From the NCBI RefSeq assembly GCF_902686445.1, contig NC_062222.1, positions 130,517,035-130,581,034 of the forward strand: DNA of 64,000 bases, in the 5' to 3' direction. The notes under the pieces were generated by a model that was not told where the DNA came from, did not search any database, and saw nothing but the letters and a program-made list of their open reading frames with translations. The translations under genes were made by a program, and so were the position numbers. This document shows, in pieces, positions 1-12,231 of the stretch; within the stretch, counting starts at the first letter, position 1, and each line of letters starts with the position of its first letter. Source of the DNA: Sciurus carolinensis. Lineage: Eukaryota; Chordata; Mammalia; Rodentia; Sciuridae.

Positions 1-735
1 GAGAGTTCTGACATCTGGAAGAGGGTTTGGCGTTTATGGCTATAGCCACACATGCTCTGGCTTCATGGGACACTTGGCATTTTTTGCAATTCACCCGACA
101 CCCTCCTCATTCTGAGTCCTTCCTCCCATGGCTCCCGGAACATAAATCCAACAAGTCTTAACTGAAGAGCTATGGAATCAGAAGCTGTTCCACCATCTCA
201 GGGTAATAACAGTAGCTAAAATTTATGGGGAACTTCTATGTGCCAAGAATTACGCTGGCCCCACAACACTAAGGGGTGGGTCCCGTGTCTTTCCCCATTG
301 GAGGGTTGAGGATTCTAAGACGCAGTGAGTAAAACACGATTCAGGTTCTCCTGGACAGGATGTAGTAGAACTAGAATGCAAACCAGGCAATGGTCTTGAG
401 AGCCAGAAAAGAATAACCAGGGTGGAAAGGAAGCTTCTCACAGGGCCAGGAACATGAAACAAAGCCCAACAAATTTTACTTATGGCAATGAAGAGGAAGA
501 CGTGTCAAAATAAATCCAATATGTGCTCTTTATTTAGTTCTAAGAATAGCTTCTGATTCTTTTACTCACGATGATAGAGTAATACTCTATGTCGATGGTA
601 ACAATTTTGAAATTACTCCCACCAAAGATGCCAGGTATGGGTGGCTTCATATGACAGTTCTTTCAAATGTGCTAGAAATGTTAATTAACATGTTGTACAC
701 ACAGACCTGGGGTTTGGATGAAAGTATTTAATATT
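1..735. other. No recognised feature
   Basis: I see no gene, RNA or repeat family here. Open frames are short and lack coding character. The sequence looks like unique non-coding mammalian DNA. Confidence 0.5.
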
Positions 736-985
736 TCTTATAATAACAAGACCTGACATTTATTGAGTGCTTACCAAATGTCAGTTACTGTTTGGAGCTC
801 TTTACCTATATTAGCTCTTGTCATTTTCCCAATAGTCCTGTGAGTTAATTCCAGTTATTATTCTCTTTTATTCTCATATATAATGTGAAGTAACTTGCCT
901 GGGATCATGCATAGCTAGCAAAGAGCAGATTGGGGTTTCCACTTGAAGTTCAGCTCCAGAGCCTGACCTCTCAGTCAGTCACCCA
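736..985 (-). repeat. MIR SINE relic, antisense
   Basis: The order of motifs matches the reverse complement of MIR: TTTATTGAGTGCTTACCAAATG near the left end in shortened form (TTTATTGAGTGCTTACC), then a decayed run equivalent to the reverse of the CTCAGTTTCC block, then AACTTGCCTGGGATCATGCA and the CAGAGCCTGACC end. MIR is an ancient tRNA-derived SINE shared by all mammals. Both ends are decayed and no TSD is visible. Confidence 0.75.
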
Positions 986-2790
986 TGCATCGGGTTAGGA
1001 GTTCCTACTTTGGTGGTTATTCTTTTATATATTTGTCTATGGGTCAGTGATGTAGATGCCAATCACCATACATGATTTGAAAATAGTAGCACATGTTTTT
1101 GCCCAGGAACTGCAACAGAAGTTAAAAGCAACTTATAGCACAGCCTGAGAGGAAGTGACAAGAGGTGCCTGGAACACAAGGGGGCGTGATTGAGAGTGAT
1201 CTTGCCTAATGGAATCCATTCCGTCTTAAGTTTTCCCAGGTAGGACGGCTTCTGTCAACATTAATCTAATAAATGAATGAATGGTTAATATGTACAGTTG
1301 ATCACTAGAACTGAGAGTAGGTGTACACGACGGGAGAGTGCACTTGGACGTATTATACATACACAGAGTATAACTTAGTCTAATTAGTGTCCCACTTTTG
1401 TGGTTCTACATGGTGTGGAGTTTCACTGGTCATGAATTCATACATGAACATAGGAAAGTAATGACATAAGTTGTAGGGTTGGTGTTTTGTTCCATCCCAA
1501 CAGCCTTTGGAGAAAGCAGGTTTGGGAAAGCATCCTCCAGTACCATGGTCTATCATATAGACTGGTAAAGCTACAAACAGTAACATCAGATCAGAAAGAC
1601 TGATCAATCTGAAAAGCGTTAGGTGGATTAGGTGCTTTCCTGTTACACAGTCCGGGGCCAGCAGGTGCTGAGTTTGGGGGCTTGGAGCACATTTTTGTAC
1701 TTCCCTGACAATTCCAAGCCTGGGCAAGACCTGTCTTAGAGATGATTTGTGCTGAGCCGTGCTCTCCTTTAAGCTGCATCTTATATCATTATGACAGAAA
1801 AAAATAAACGCTGTAGTGGCCCAAGCCTATGTCAGGAGCCGGGCTATGGGTTTGAATGTCATTCAACTTCTTTAGACTTCTCTGTGCTTATTTTTATTGG
1901 CAGATGGCAGGGACTCAATAACTAAGTGAAGTAACGGGTGGTTTAACTAAAAAAAGAGTTCTCTTCTTCTTTTAGGGTTGATCTAACAACAACAGCAATG
2001 AAAAAAACAAGACTTGGTATTGAAAGTCACTACTGGGTAAGTGCAGCCCTCTCTCCATGTCACAGCCAAGGAGAATCCTGTGCATGTCAAGATAGAAGAC
2101 TTCCTTCTGGTTTGTCACCAGTGTTTCTGTCAATGTGTTGGCAGTGTGTCTAGAGGTGACATACCATGGTCATGTCTTCCATGTCTGGAGTCTGAAGGGA
2201 AGACCCTACCCACCATCAGCCTAGCAAAGGTGTGGTTTCCATTCTGAAGGCACTGTCTTTCCACTCTTGAATAGCTGCTAGATAAAGTCAATTTCAATCC
2301 TCAGTAGTCCACTGAGAAGTTTACAAAATATATGTTTATGAATTCCAACCAGCTGTTAGGATTTTAGAAGCATATGCATATTGTATTGTGGCTGCTAAAC
2401 TTCATGTCTGCTGCTACTATTCAATATGCTAAAAGTTGTCATTTAATTTAATAATATGATGAAAACCTAAAAATAAATGACATGAATTATTATATAATGT
2501 CTCTTTCCACCCACCTACTCCACAGAGTCCCTCCTTATTTGGAGGCCTTTAATATTCTAGGGACACAGTTGAATCTTACACACCCACAGACTTTCTGAAA
2601 CCTCATTACGATACAGCTGTATAGGTCTCTAACTCAGTTCTGTAATTCTAGACCTCACCAGGGGAAGATAACTACTAGCATTCTAAGCAGATCTTCTAAA
2701 CCTTATAGAAGACATGCATCCAATGGCTGCATTAGTCTTTTACAGAAATATGCATAAGATCTCTCTAAGCATTTGTTTATTGATTGATGT
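986..2790. other. Unique-looking sequence
   Basis: No family recognised. A short AT-rich stretch near 1260-1290 with repeated ATGAATGA could be the end of an L2, but it is too short to call. Frames such as 2041-2247 are not credible exons. Confidence 0.45.
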
Positions 2791-2865
2791 GAGTAGAAGG
2801 TGAGGTGAGTATTCCTCAAAGGCTAATACATGCAAGGCTCCGTGTCAAGTGCTTTACATGCATGT
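2791..2865 (-). repeat. MIR fragment, antisense
   Basis: The stretch contains the MIR right half in reverse: a CCGTGTCAAGTGCTTTACATG-like block, the counterpart of the CTAAGCACTTTACATG region. It is truncated on its right by the next LTR-like repeat. Confidence 0.45.
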
Positions 2866-3372
2866 TTTAGCCATCTATTACCACAACTTAGAAGCTTCAA
2901 ACAGAGCATGTTCATGATCTGCCAGTTTCTCTGGGCGAGAGTCTAAGATGGTCCTCTGGTCAAGGACTCACAGGGTTGCTATCCAGATGTCCAGAGGACT
3001 GGTGACTCAGGGAAATGTATGCCTCCAGGCTCTATCAAGGAAGTTGACTCTTGTGACTGCAGGACTGAAGCCCCTGGCTTACTACTAACTGCCCACTGGA
3101 GGCCACCCTCAGCTCCTAGGGCTGCTGCAGTTCCTGCCACTTGGGCCCTCCATGGACAGTTTCCGACATGGCTCTGTTCTTCCTCTGGCCAGCGGGTGAA
3201 TCTCCTCTCTCTCTCTCTCTCTCTCTCCTTAAACAAAATCTAATATAATGGCACTTAATCTCAAGAGTAACATCACATTGCCTTTCACATATTCTATTGG
3301 TTAGAAGCCAGTTGCAGGTCCCTCGCACACTCCGGAGGAAAGAGTTATACAGTGCAGGACACCAGAGCCAGA
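2866..3372 (-). repeat. Ancient LTR (ERVL/MaLR-like), antisense
   Basis: Block order resembles a widespread mammalian LTR read backwards: a degraded 'TTACCACAACTTAGAAGCTTC' equivalent (too decayed to name), a CAGTTTCTCTGGGCGAGAG block, a GGCCACCCTCAGCTCC block, a TTGGGCCCTCCATGGACAG block, and a CACATATTCTATTGGTTAGA block near 3286-3306. The GA-rich tract of this LTR has become the (CT)n microsatellite at 3212-3229. The exact subfamily is uncertain. Confidence 0.55.
3212..3229. repeat. (CT)n microsatellite
   Basis: A pure CT run inside the antisense LTR. It probably expanded from the GA-rich segment of that LTR. Confidence 0.9.
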
Positions 3373-3394
3373 GATTCAGAGGGTCATGGTAGAA

Positions 3395-3540
3395 TTCCTT
3401 CTCCCAAAATGTGTAACCTCATTTAATCCTCCGAGGCATATTCTTTTATTATTTTTAGTATTTAGAGACAAGAAAGCAGGGAAAGCTTGGAGAGCAGAAA
3501 CAACACACCCAGATAGATATGTCACAACGCTGGGACCTCA
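3395..3540 (-). repeat. MIR fragment, antisense
   Basis: The fragment starts with ACCTCATTTAATCCTCCGAG and continues with a decayed TTAGAGACAAGAAAGCAGGG block, matching the reverse of the MIR region around its TGAGGATTAAATGAG and GAGGAAACTGAGG segments. It is heavily diverged. Confidence 0.5.
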
Positions 3541-3724
3541 CCACCTGCTTTCAAACCACATCTCTGCTTCTGCTTTAAATAACAGACTGAGGAGCTTTTG
3601 TTTGCTGGATACTGGACTCTGTCCCCATACTTACCTTTTCTCCTTTCACCCTGACACTGTTGCAGGGAGATATCATAATTCCTGTTTTATAGCAGATAAA
3701 ACTGATTCAGAAAAGTTTTTGCTT

Positions 3725-4125
3725 TGCATCTTTTGACAAGTTGTTTAACTTCCCTGAGTTCATCCTCCTCATCTAAAATAGGGGGACAACAGAAACCCAT
3801 TGCATTGTGAGGACTGGATGAAGCACTATGTACACAGGATTTTATTTTATTTTGTTTCTGGTACTGGGGGTTGAATCCAGGGGTGCTCCACCACTGAGCC
3901 ACATCCCCAGCCATTTTTATATTTATTTAGAGACAGGGTCTCAGTAAGTTGTTTAGGTCCTCACTAAGTTGCTGAGGCTGGCTTTGAACTCGCTATCCTC
4001 CTGCCTCAGGCTCTTGGGCTGCTGGAAGTGCAGGAGTGTGTCACCATGCCGGCCATGCACAGGATTTTGAGAATTGTCCATCTCTCATTATTAACTCAAT
4101 AAGTGCTAGTAAGTATTGATCTCGG
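3725..4125 (+). repeat. MIR SINE split by a younger SINE
   Basis: The left part has AAGTTGTTTAACTTCCCTGAG and a decayed CATCTAAAATAGGGGGACAA block. The right part after 4068 has TTAACTCAATAAGTGCTAGT, the MIR 3' CTCAATAAATGTTAGT block. The two halves are colinear and separated only by the B1-dID SINE at 3844-4054, so the MIR was there first. Confidence 0.65.
3844..4054 (-). mobile_element. B1-dID dimeric SINE, antisense
   Basis: Read on the minus strand it has the 7SL-derived B1-like left half (a GGCTGAGGCAGG-type block, visible here as CCTGCCTCAGG) and an ID-like right half (GGCTGGGGATGTGGCTCAGT) followed by an A-rich tail. It is flanked by near-identical direct repeats: ATGTACACAGGATTTT at 3828-3843 and ATGCACAGGATTTT at 4055-4068, which differ by a TA dinucleotide. 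These TSDs show an L1-driven insertion into the MIR. The architecture is diagnostic of squirrel-related rodents. Confidence 0.85.
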
Positions 4126-4428
4126 GGTTAGTGAATCTTACCTAAATCTGTGTATTTAAGATATAAAATTTAATAGTTTGGGAGTAGATCAAGTTATTTT
4201 TTAAGAACCTGTGTTTCTTTTGCCTCTATCAGATGATGGAGAAATATTTTTTACCTGCCAATCTGTTCCTGATAGCTTCTTATTTCAGAGAGACTATTTT
4301 TCACTTATTTCCATAAGGGCCTTTTGGAGGTTAACTAAAACCTGGGTGGGTTACACAGCCATTGCATGTTATAGATGTTTTTCTGAGGATGTTGGACCTC
4401 TCTACCACGTGTTTAGCTTCTACTCCTT
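4126..4428. other. Unique-looking sequence
   Basis: An AT-rich stretch with no recognised family between the MIR and the MaLR LTR. Confidence 0.4.
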
Positions 4429-4745
4429 CTGTGTTAGTCATGGTGAAAGGTCATGGGGAGGAAGGTTGTGTAGCCAGGGAGCAGAGAGAAGGTAGGAAGA
4501 GGGATCAGGTACAGCTCCTGAGGTCACGCTCTCCATGGCCTATTTTTCCAACAAGGCCCCCCTGCCTACCATTTCCACTGCATCTCAGTCATCCTTTCAG
4601 CTGTCAAAGCATTAATCCCCTGGTGAGGACAGAGCCCTCATTATTCTATCATTTTGCAAAGCCCCACCTCTGGGCATTGTTGTACTGGAGGTCAAACCTT
4701 CTACACATGAGCTTAGGGGAATATTCCAGATCCAAACCATAACAT
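4429..4745 (-). repeat. MaLR LTR, antisense, internally deleted
   Basis: The right end carries the characteristic LTR start in reverse (CAGATCCAAACCATAACA, ending at 4745) and an internal TTTGCAAAGCCCCACCTCTG block; the left end has TGTTAGTCATGGTGAAAGG. The left part is shortened relative to the other MaLR copies in this window. Confidence 0.65.
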
Positions 4746-5104
4746 TTTCCCATTTCCTGTTCTCCTTTGGCTTTCCCTACCGGGGCCTGGGAAATAGATT
4801 GTAAGTTTTCATCTCTGTTTTCTGCTTTCCCCTCCGGTAGGACTCAGGGGGTACAAGTTAAATACAGAACTCAGTCCCTCAATCAAAGTGTTCTCAGAGA
4901 TGATCCGCTTCAGATGAAGAGAATGATCGGAACTAGTCTCTGTCCTCCAAGACTGTGGAGGATAAAACCAGAAAATCTCCCCCAAGCATCGAGAATCCCC
5001 AACATGATGAATTCTCCAGGAGATTTCCTGAAGTTAATAAGAATTTGGCAATCAGGGTCTGGTGATAATATGAATTTCTAGAAATAAGCCTTCGTCTTGG
5101 CATT

Positions 5105-5285
5105 GGATGAGCTTGAGCTCCAGTACCAGCTCTGCCTCTTGCTAGCTGTGTGGACTTGCTAATAAATTGATTCCTCTCTGAGCCTCAGTTTCCTTATCAG
5201 TAAGAGAGGTGACGTCAGTACTAATCCCCTCCTCGGATAATGCAGTGTGCCTTAAGGATTGAAAAAGGCTTTGCACATGGGAATG
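5105..5285 (+). repeat. MIR SINE relic
   Basis: It shows the MIR core in order: CAGCTCTGCCTCTTGCTAGC, GTGTGGACTTGCTAATAAAT, TCTGAGCCTCAGTTTCCTTA and a TAATGCAGTGTGCCTTAAGG block. This is one of the better preserved MIRs here. Confidence 0.8.
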
Positions 5286-5612
5286 ATGATACAAGAACGA
5301 GATGCACTGCAGAGAAACAAGGACTTGATAGCATCTTAAGCCTAAAAAAATTTACTGACTTTAAATTTTATTCCAAGGATATGACCACTCCATCATCTTT
5401 TCTTCTCCAGTGTAATGCCTTTAAAATTATGATCATACATATCAGAGCATTCTATTTATACATAATATTTGGATTCCTTTGGACATGATTATATATATAA
5501 GGGATTTGATTGCAAGCCTCATTCCCCCTTGATTCTTCCTCTCTCATTCTTTATTCTTTCCTTTGCCATTCTGGTTTTCCTTTTACACCTTTATGCATTC
5601 ATTTATTTTTTA

Positions 5613-5805
5613 AAAAAAATTTTCAGTTCTGATGATTGAATCCAGAGGCATGTTATATTACTTTTCATTTTTCATTTTGAGACAGGGTCTCACTGAGTTG
5701 CTTAGGGTCTGAGTAAGTTGGTGAAGCTGTCTTTGAACTTATGATCCTCCTGCCTCAGCCCCCCAGTCACTGGGATTATAGGTGTGCACTCCCACACCTG
5801 GCTTA
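5613..5805 (-). mobile_element. B1-dID SINE, antisense
   Basis: Antisense B1 landmarks are present (GAGACAGGGTCTCACTGAG, ATCCTCCTGCCTCAGCC, GGGATTATAGGTGTGCAC). The ID part on the left is degraded. The direct repeat ATTTATTTTTTA occurs at 5601-5612 and 5806-5817, consistent with TPRT insertion at the A-rich 3' end of the neighbouring L1. Confidence 0.8.
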
Positions 5806-5817
5806 ATTTATTTTTTA

Positions 5818-5856
5818 TTGATACTTTCTTCATATACATAAAGGGGATATTCCCTT

Positions 5857-5903
<47 letters not shown>

Positions 5904-6905
5904 ATTTTTCTCCATTTCAGCCATTTACCAGCAAATGCCATTATTTTGTTTTTCTTTATGGCTAAGTAAAACTTCATTATGTGCATGTGTTCATATACAT
6001 TTTCTTGACCTGTTTATCCATTTATTGATGGGCATCTGGATTGATTCCATAATTTGGCTATTGTGGGTTGAGCTGCTATAAACGTTGTAGTGGCTGTGTC
6101 ACTGTAGTGTGCTGATTTTAGTTCTTTTGGATAAATACCGAGGAGTGGGTTCTTTGGTGGTTTTATTCATAGCTTTCTGAGGAATCTCCACACCAAAGCA
6201 GGTATACTAATTTGCAGTCCCACCAACAACGTGTGAGTGTACTCTTATCCCTACATCCTCTCCAGCACTTATTTTTACTCACGTTCTTGATTATTGCCAC
6301 TCTGACTGGAGTGAGGTGAAATCTTAATGTGACTTTGATTGCATTTCTCTGATTGCTAGAGATGTTGAACATTTTTTCATATATGCGTTGGCACCATTTG
6401 TGTTTCTTCTTTTGAAAAATTTGTTTGCTGCTTTTGTCCATTTATTGATTGGATTTTTTACATTAAATTTTTTGAGTTCTTTATATATCCCCAATATTAA
6501 ACTCCTGTCATAGGAGTAACTGGCAAAGATTTTCTCCCATTCTGTAGGCTCTCTCTTTATGCTTTTAATTATTTCCTTTGCTGTGCAGAAGTTTTTTTTT
6601 TTTTTTAATTTGATAGCCTCCCACTTATTGATACTTGGTTGTATAATGAGAGCTTTTAGGGTTTTGTTGAGGAAGTCAATGCCTGAACCTATATGATGGA
6701 GTGTTGACCTTATGTTTTCTTCTAGCAATTGGAAGGTTTCTGGTCTAATTCCTCAATCAATCTTTGATCCATTTTGATTTGATTTTTGTGCAGGGTGAGA
6801 GATAGGGATCTAATTTCATTCTTTTACCTACAGATATCCAGTTTTCCCAGTAACATTTGTTAAAAAGCCTATTTTTTTCTCAAACATATATTTTTGGTAC
6901 CTTTG
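5818..6905 (-). mobile_element. L1 3' end (ORF2 C-terminus), antisense
   Basis: Minus-strand translation gives the C-terminal part of L1 ORF2p in pieces: a PTEWEKIFA-like segment, then [14 protein letters not shown], then the Cys-rich CWRGCRDKSTLTRCWW region, in which the usual histidine is replaced. The frame is broken several times, so it is a dead 5'-truncated copy. Its 3' end contains the (AT)n run at 5859-5900 and lies against the SINE at 5613-5805. Confidence 0.85.
5859..5900. repeat. (AT)21 microsatellite
   Basis: An uninterrupted AT run of 42 bp in the 3' portion of the L1. It is likely polymorphic. The YIYIYI frames it creates are not proteins. Confidence 0.95.
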
Positions 6906-8224
6906 GACATGTGATTTTTTTAGAAAGAAAAAACTTGCTTTGAAACCATGAACCATCTATTATTTATTTATTTTTGTTGTTGTTATTTTTATGTAGACTA
7001 AGAGGTAGAGAATGATGTTGTGTAATGTGAAGCACTGCCTACATCTGGAGACATAATTTAGATCTTCCATTTAGGGTTTCAGCTGTGGCTATTCAAATCT
7101 GAGCGTGCAAAAGTATTGGGATTCCAAGACAACAGAAAGCATTTTAAGTATCACCCATTTAACCAATTGCAACAACCCATGTTTACCTTCAATAGGAGAA
7201 TTCTTGTGTCTAATTAGTCAGAATAAGAGAAAATAGTAATGCAATTTGTGGAAGAATCCAGTGTGGCAAACCATTACTTGATTTTGGAGACAAAATTAAA
7301 TTACTGTAACCTGTTATGTCATTTTGTCAGCAAATCAAATTTGGGTAAACTTTTCTAGTTTCTATGTACCAGTGACAGACCGGTCAAATGCATGCTTTGT
7401 TTTATTCCAGTCCTGCTTGAATACATATGCTTTTACATTTTCAGGTCACATTCTTTAGTTGGTTTAGCTTCACAGAAGTTTTTTCATGATACATTTTTAC
7501 CATTCATTTTATCCACAAAATGCATAAATTCCAAAGAAATAATTTTACCTAAACTTCTTATTTTCCCAACTTTCAATCCTTTATAAAGAAGAAAATGATT
7601 AAACTCCAGTGTGGAGTGATGAACACTGAAAACACTTATCTGTGGAGAAAACATAAGAATGCCCATCCTTGCATTATTTTAAAGTGAAGATCAGCTTGGG
7701 TTAATGAAAAGGAGATGTCTGTTTTGTTTAGTTCTAATCTATACTCAATTCATTTGCTGTTTGATGAATGAATGTGTTTTAATGTGAACTTGACTTGGGC
7801 AGGAGAGTCTTGAAGTCACCCAGAAAGAGCCACCTAGAAATGAAAATTTTGCACCAACTGGAAACTGGTAAGGGAATAACTGAGCCTTAAGTACAAAAGA
7901 CAGTTCAATTTTAGTGTGAGGAATCTGGACTGTTCTAGTCTCTCATGAGAATATTTGGGAGAAAGTTGGAGCTCTCAAGTGTACAGGCAGAGAACAAGAA
8001 TATGCTTAACTTTCATTTGAGAAATGTCCCCAAAATACTGCCTTTCACAAAAGAGTCCTAAACCTTCAACTTCTTAATTTTTGCAGAAAATGTAGTGAGT
8101 CCCAGCTGAAGGTGGGATGGAGTGAGGTAGATGTACTGGTAATGGACACTAACTATTTACAATGTGATTAGTAAACATTTTATTTTATTTCCTCCTCAGA
8201 TTTATGCTGCCTGATTGGCACTTG
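6906..8224. other. Unique-looking sequence
   Basis: No repeat family or exon recognised. AT-rich, with short frames only. Confidence 0.45.
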
Positions 8225-8375
8225 GAGGAAGGTTGTTTTGCATCTCAATTGTAATGACAAGGAAACTCAGACGAGAGAGATAAAGCATACTGTGCAGGTG
8301 ACTGGGCAGATTGACAATAGTGTTCAGCACCAGGTCTTCATGGCTCCAGAGACTTGGCTCTCAATCAATATTCTA
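8225..8375 (-). repeat. MIR-like fragment, antisense
   Basis: A GACAAGGAAACTCAGACGAG block, the MIR antisense GATGAGGAAACTGAGGC equivalent, followed by a degraded GTGACTGGGCAG block. Confidence 0.5.
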
Positions 8376-9446
8376 TGTGTTCTCCTAATGAGGTGAAATC
8401 TGCTGTGTCTCACCATGAAAAGAATGAACTCTACTATTTTTTTTTTTAACGTAGATTGCTTTTTTATGTAGATACCTAGTCTACATCACAGGAACATTTT
8501 AATTTTCCAAAATCTGTTATCTTCCACTTGGGTCTCTTTCTCCTGACTCCTGAAACCATTCCAAAGATATAAAATTAAGTCTCCTTTCAGCCTCCCATTT
8601 GCATTTAGCTTATTCATCTGTTCTTCTGCCAGATCTCAGTGTTATTAAAGAATATTTTGTCATTCTACTGCAAGCATCTGAATTTTTAGGAAGCAAAATT
8701 CCCATATTTGCTTCCTAATCTACCATTTCTTAATCTCACCACCAAGTACCTCTTTCTGTATTCTTCCTGCTAATGCTGGAGCTGGGAACAGGCAAACCAT
8801 TTTTATGTTTTGCCAACTGTCCTATCCATCAGTAAAGTGGGCTAGAGCAAGGACTGGAGGCAGAACAGGACAGAGGGACTGCTGGCTCTTTCTGTTTGCT
8901 TGCCATTCTCTTCAGTCACCCCAGCGAGGGATGTCCACCCCATAGCATTAACGATATTGACCTCTTCCCCAGGATGGCAGCCACTTCCTGCAGTAGCTCT
9001 CTGGTTTACCTTAAGTTGCCCATTTGCCTTTACAGTTCTCTAGCACCTATGTCACTAATTCCCAACACTAATTTTCTCTGTTAAAATACCCAGTGTGGTT
9101 TCTGTTTTCCTGATTAGGTCTTGACTGAAAACTCTCTGAGACTAATCTTTCCCAAGGTCCTATTTATAGCTAGCAATAAATTATAGTATATTCAAATTTG
9201 AAATGATCTTAGAGAGTGCCAAGACCAAATGCTGAGGAGCAGAGAGGCGAGCTGTGTTTAGTGGGTAGCTATCCACCCATGGGTAGCTCTTGTTAGAGGA
9301 AGCTTCTGAAGTACTGTTGTGGAGCTGTAAGAGGTCCTATGGGACAGAAGCTTGTGTTACTCAATGGTATCTGCTTTCCATCTTGTCAGGCAGAAGCTCT
9401 GTGTCAAAGTCAGGAACACAGACTTCTGTGGAGTCAGGAGAATGAG
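8376..9446. other. Unique-looking sequence
   Basis: No recognised family. A T-run at 8438-8448 lies within it. Confidence 0.4.
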
Positions 9447-9597
9447 TTTATTTATTTATTTATTTTTGCTTCTAGATTACTTGTATGTATAATAACATAT
9501 TTGAGACTCAGTTTACTGACCAGTAAGATAAGAATACACATATGTGTTCTTATCTTCCTCACAACTCAGAGAGATTTCTAAGGAGTAGATCCAACCA

Positions 9598-9660
9598 ATT
9601 CATCCATCCATCCATCCATTCATTATTTCCCATTCATCCTTTCATCCATTCATTCTTTTT
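9598..9660. repeat. (CATC)/(CATT) tetranucleotide tract
   Basis: Four clean CATC units followed by interrupted CATT and CATC variants: an ageing microsatellite. A smaller (TTTA)n tract lies at 9447-9468. Confidence 0.85.
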
Positions 9661-10329
9661 TTAACTTTATTTTTTCTAAATAAGTATTATGTTAAACTGG
9701 GATATATAAGATGCAACAATAATATAATGGACTCCCACTTCAAGGATCTCTATAGAATAGTGAGTAAGTTGCAGCTGAATTGATTCTGGAAGTTCAGAGA
9801 AGTTTAGTAAAAAGAAGGCCTTCCAGAGAGGGAAAAATCCTAATGGAAAGAGTAAAGTTGAATATAGATGAAAGATTCTGCAGTGATCAGGAAACTAAGA
9901 AATTGTGTTAAAGTAAGGTAGTATGGGAAATAACGATAGTAGAATAGACATACTATAATGAACCCTTTTAGAGCAAAAATAAATATATGCATTCATTTAT
10001 ATGTGTGGGTCTATATTACCTTTCAAGTCTATTGTAGACTCACTGAAGAAAATGGAGACTATTGAAATTCAACAATAGCTACTATCTAGCATAGACATTA
10101 GATAATGGGATCCATATCCAGTACTAAATGTAAATTTCCATAAAATTATTACTTTTCCAGTCAAGAGTCCTACCTTTATTCTCTCCCACCAACATCTAAA
10201 AGAGTGGATAGTGTAATCAATGAACGAATATCTATCTATCCACTAATTCACTCATTCTACATATATTTCCTATTTAAAATATGTGAGTCTCTCTAACCAA
10301 TTCCAGAGTAAAACAGCAGACAAGACCCT

Positions 10330-11330
10330 TTTCTCTCTGAGCCTGTAGCCTAGCTGTGGAAACAAATGATTAAAGATGGAATTTGAGTGGAGTGTGATAA
10401 GCATTATTTTAGAGTGAGTTTGGTGTGATTCCAGAGCATATATGAAATATATATTTATAAGGGATAACTCGAGGTTTGAGGAGCCTCCTGGAAAAGTCAA
10501 CACTAATCTCAACCTAAACATTTGCAAGAGTTTATCAGACAGAGGGGATAGTAATTCAGGCAAAAGTAGCTGCACTTGGAAAGTTTGGAGTTTGGTGAGA
10601 GGTCAGTGCTTTGAGAGTCGGAAAGAAGTTTTCTGTGACAGGATTATAAATGCCAAGTTAAGGGCTGTAGAAGCATGAAGGGGACAAAAGTTACAGGGCT
10701 GTTCATTCCTTTAGACTTGATCCAATGAGTTACTGGTTGTCCTAGGAAGGGAGGGATAGGATCAAATTTGTAAGTTGGTTGCATTATAGACAATTAGTTC
10801 TAAACATTAGTTAGACAATTAGTTGTAGACAATTAGTTGTCATGGAGCACCATGATGGCAGGCGGACGTGTGTAAGGCCTAATGGTGACTTTGCCTGGGA
10901 ACATTTCCTTGGAGATAGAAAGAAGGAGACCCAATCCACATCAGTGCTCTCTGGGGAGCCTCTGAGCCGAAGATAGAGAAGTCTGTAGATATGACTGCTG
11001 AATGGATGTTAAGGTTTGACTGACAAGTCTATTGATTTAAAAATACGTTCCTATGTGGCTGTGTCTGACTTAGTGGCATGAAAGACAAAGAGGAATGAAT
11101 AAGAGACAGTGAAGGTAGACAACTCTTTTAAGAGTTTGGATTTGAGAACATGGGGGAGGGTAGTTGCTAGAATTGGGTAAGAGACAGGAAAGCCTTTTGT
11201 TTTAATTGGGTGAAGTTGAGGGTCACTATCTCTTAATACATAGAAGTAAGTTGAAAGGAGATTTGAAAATGTGTTAGATGAGGGGAGAGAGAATTGATGA
11301 TATAGGTCTCCAAGAAGTTGAAGACAATGG
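10330..11330 (-). repeat. L2-like relic, antisense, low certainty
   Basis: The style resembles antisense L2: GTGTGATAAGCATTATTTTAG, a CAGGCAAAAGTAGCTGCACT-like block, a GTCCTAGGAAGGGAGGG block and a GAGTTTGGATTTGAGAAC block, in the same order as that family. Divergence is high, and parts (10780-10880, with repeats of the motif TAGACAATTAGTTG) may be unrelated unique sequence. Confidence 0.35.
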
Positions 11331-12043
11331 GGTCAGACTTTAGAAGGAAGAACGAAAACCAAATCCACTGTCACAGGAAGAAGAATGTGTGGCTGAACAG
11401 ATGGTTTCCAGGATTTTGGTTGTTGGTTTCTTTTGTTGCTTCCAAGGAATCTACCTGAAATAAGGGAAGGAGCTGAAAGGGCTAATTAGCTGAACATGGT
11501 GGATTGAAAATAAGTAGGTTGAATTATAAAATGTAGATTTGCATACTTAAAAGAAAATATAAATATTTTAAAGTAAACTTCAACAAGTAAGCACTTCTGA
11601 ATTCAGGAACTATGCCTTAAAAAGTTCTGAGCCCAAAGAATTAATTTACTCAGCTTTCCTACTTCCCTTCCTCCCTCCTTTCCTTCCTTCCCATTAGCCA
11701 ATTATTAATATTAAAGCTCTCATCACTTTAATAGGAAGAGAAAAGTTAAGTGCAGTTTAGAGTTTTAAATAGATTTCATTCCCCTCTAGTGAACATAATA
11801 TAACTTACATACTATGAAAGAGAATTGGGAAACCAATTTTACTTTTTTTCATTATTTGTAGCCTCTCAGTGGAATTTTAATCTGCCCCATTTACAGAACT
11901 GGAAAGATATTAATACGACTTTTTATCCTAATGCTATAAATTGTTTTTCCTTTGACATAAAAACACCCACAAGTCAGAAAGCATATCTGTACTTGAGTAA
12001 GCCTGATCTTATATATTATTTATTGAGGTACCCATTTACTCAT
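11331..12043. other. Unique-looking sequence
   Basis: No family recognised. It contains a short CCTTCCTCCCTCC pyrimidine stretch near 11665-11690. Confidence 0.4.
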
Positions 12044-12231
12044 TTGTCTACCTTTTATTTTTTTTTATTTTTTATTGTTTTTTATTTTTATTTTTGCCTT
12101 TTTATTTATTTTTTTTTACGTTTACATAGGGTAATGATGTTTATTTTATTTTTCCCCTCGCCCCCACCCCTCCCACCCCTCTTTTCCCTCTACACAGTCC
12201 TTCTTTCCTTCATTCTTACCGCTCTCCTTAG

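Noticed and set aside
1380..1727. 115-codon minus-strand frame
   Set aside because: No recognisable domain, no plausible start context, and an overlapping frame of similar quality.
5702..5969. Frames with long YIYIYI repeats on both strands
   Set aside because: They are translations of the (AT)n microsatellite inside an L1, not proteins.
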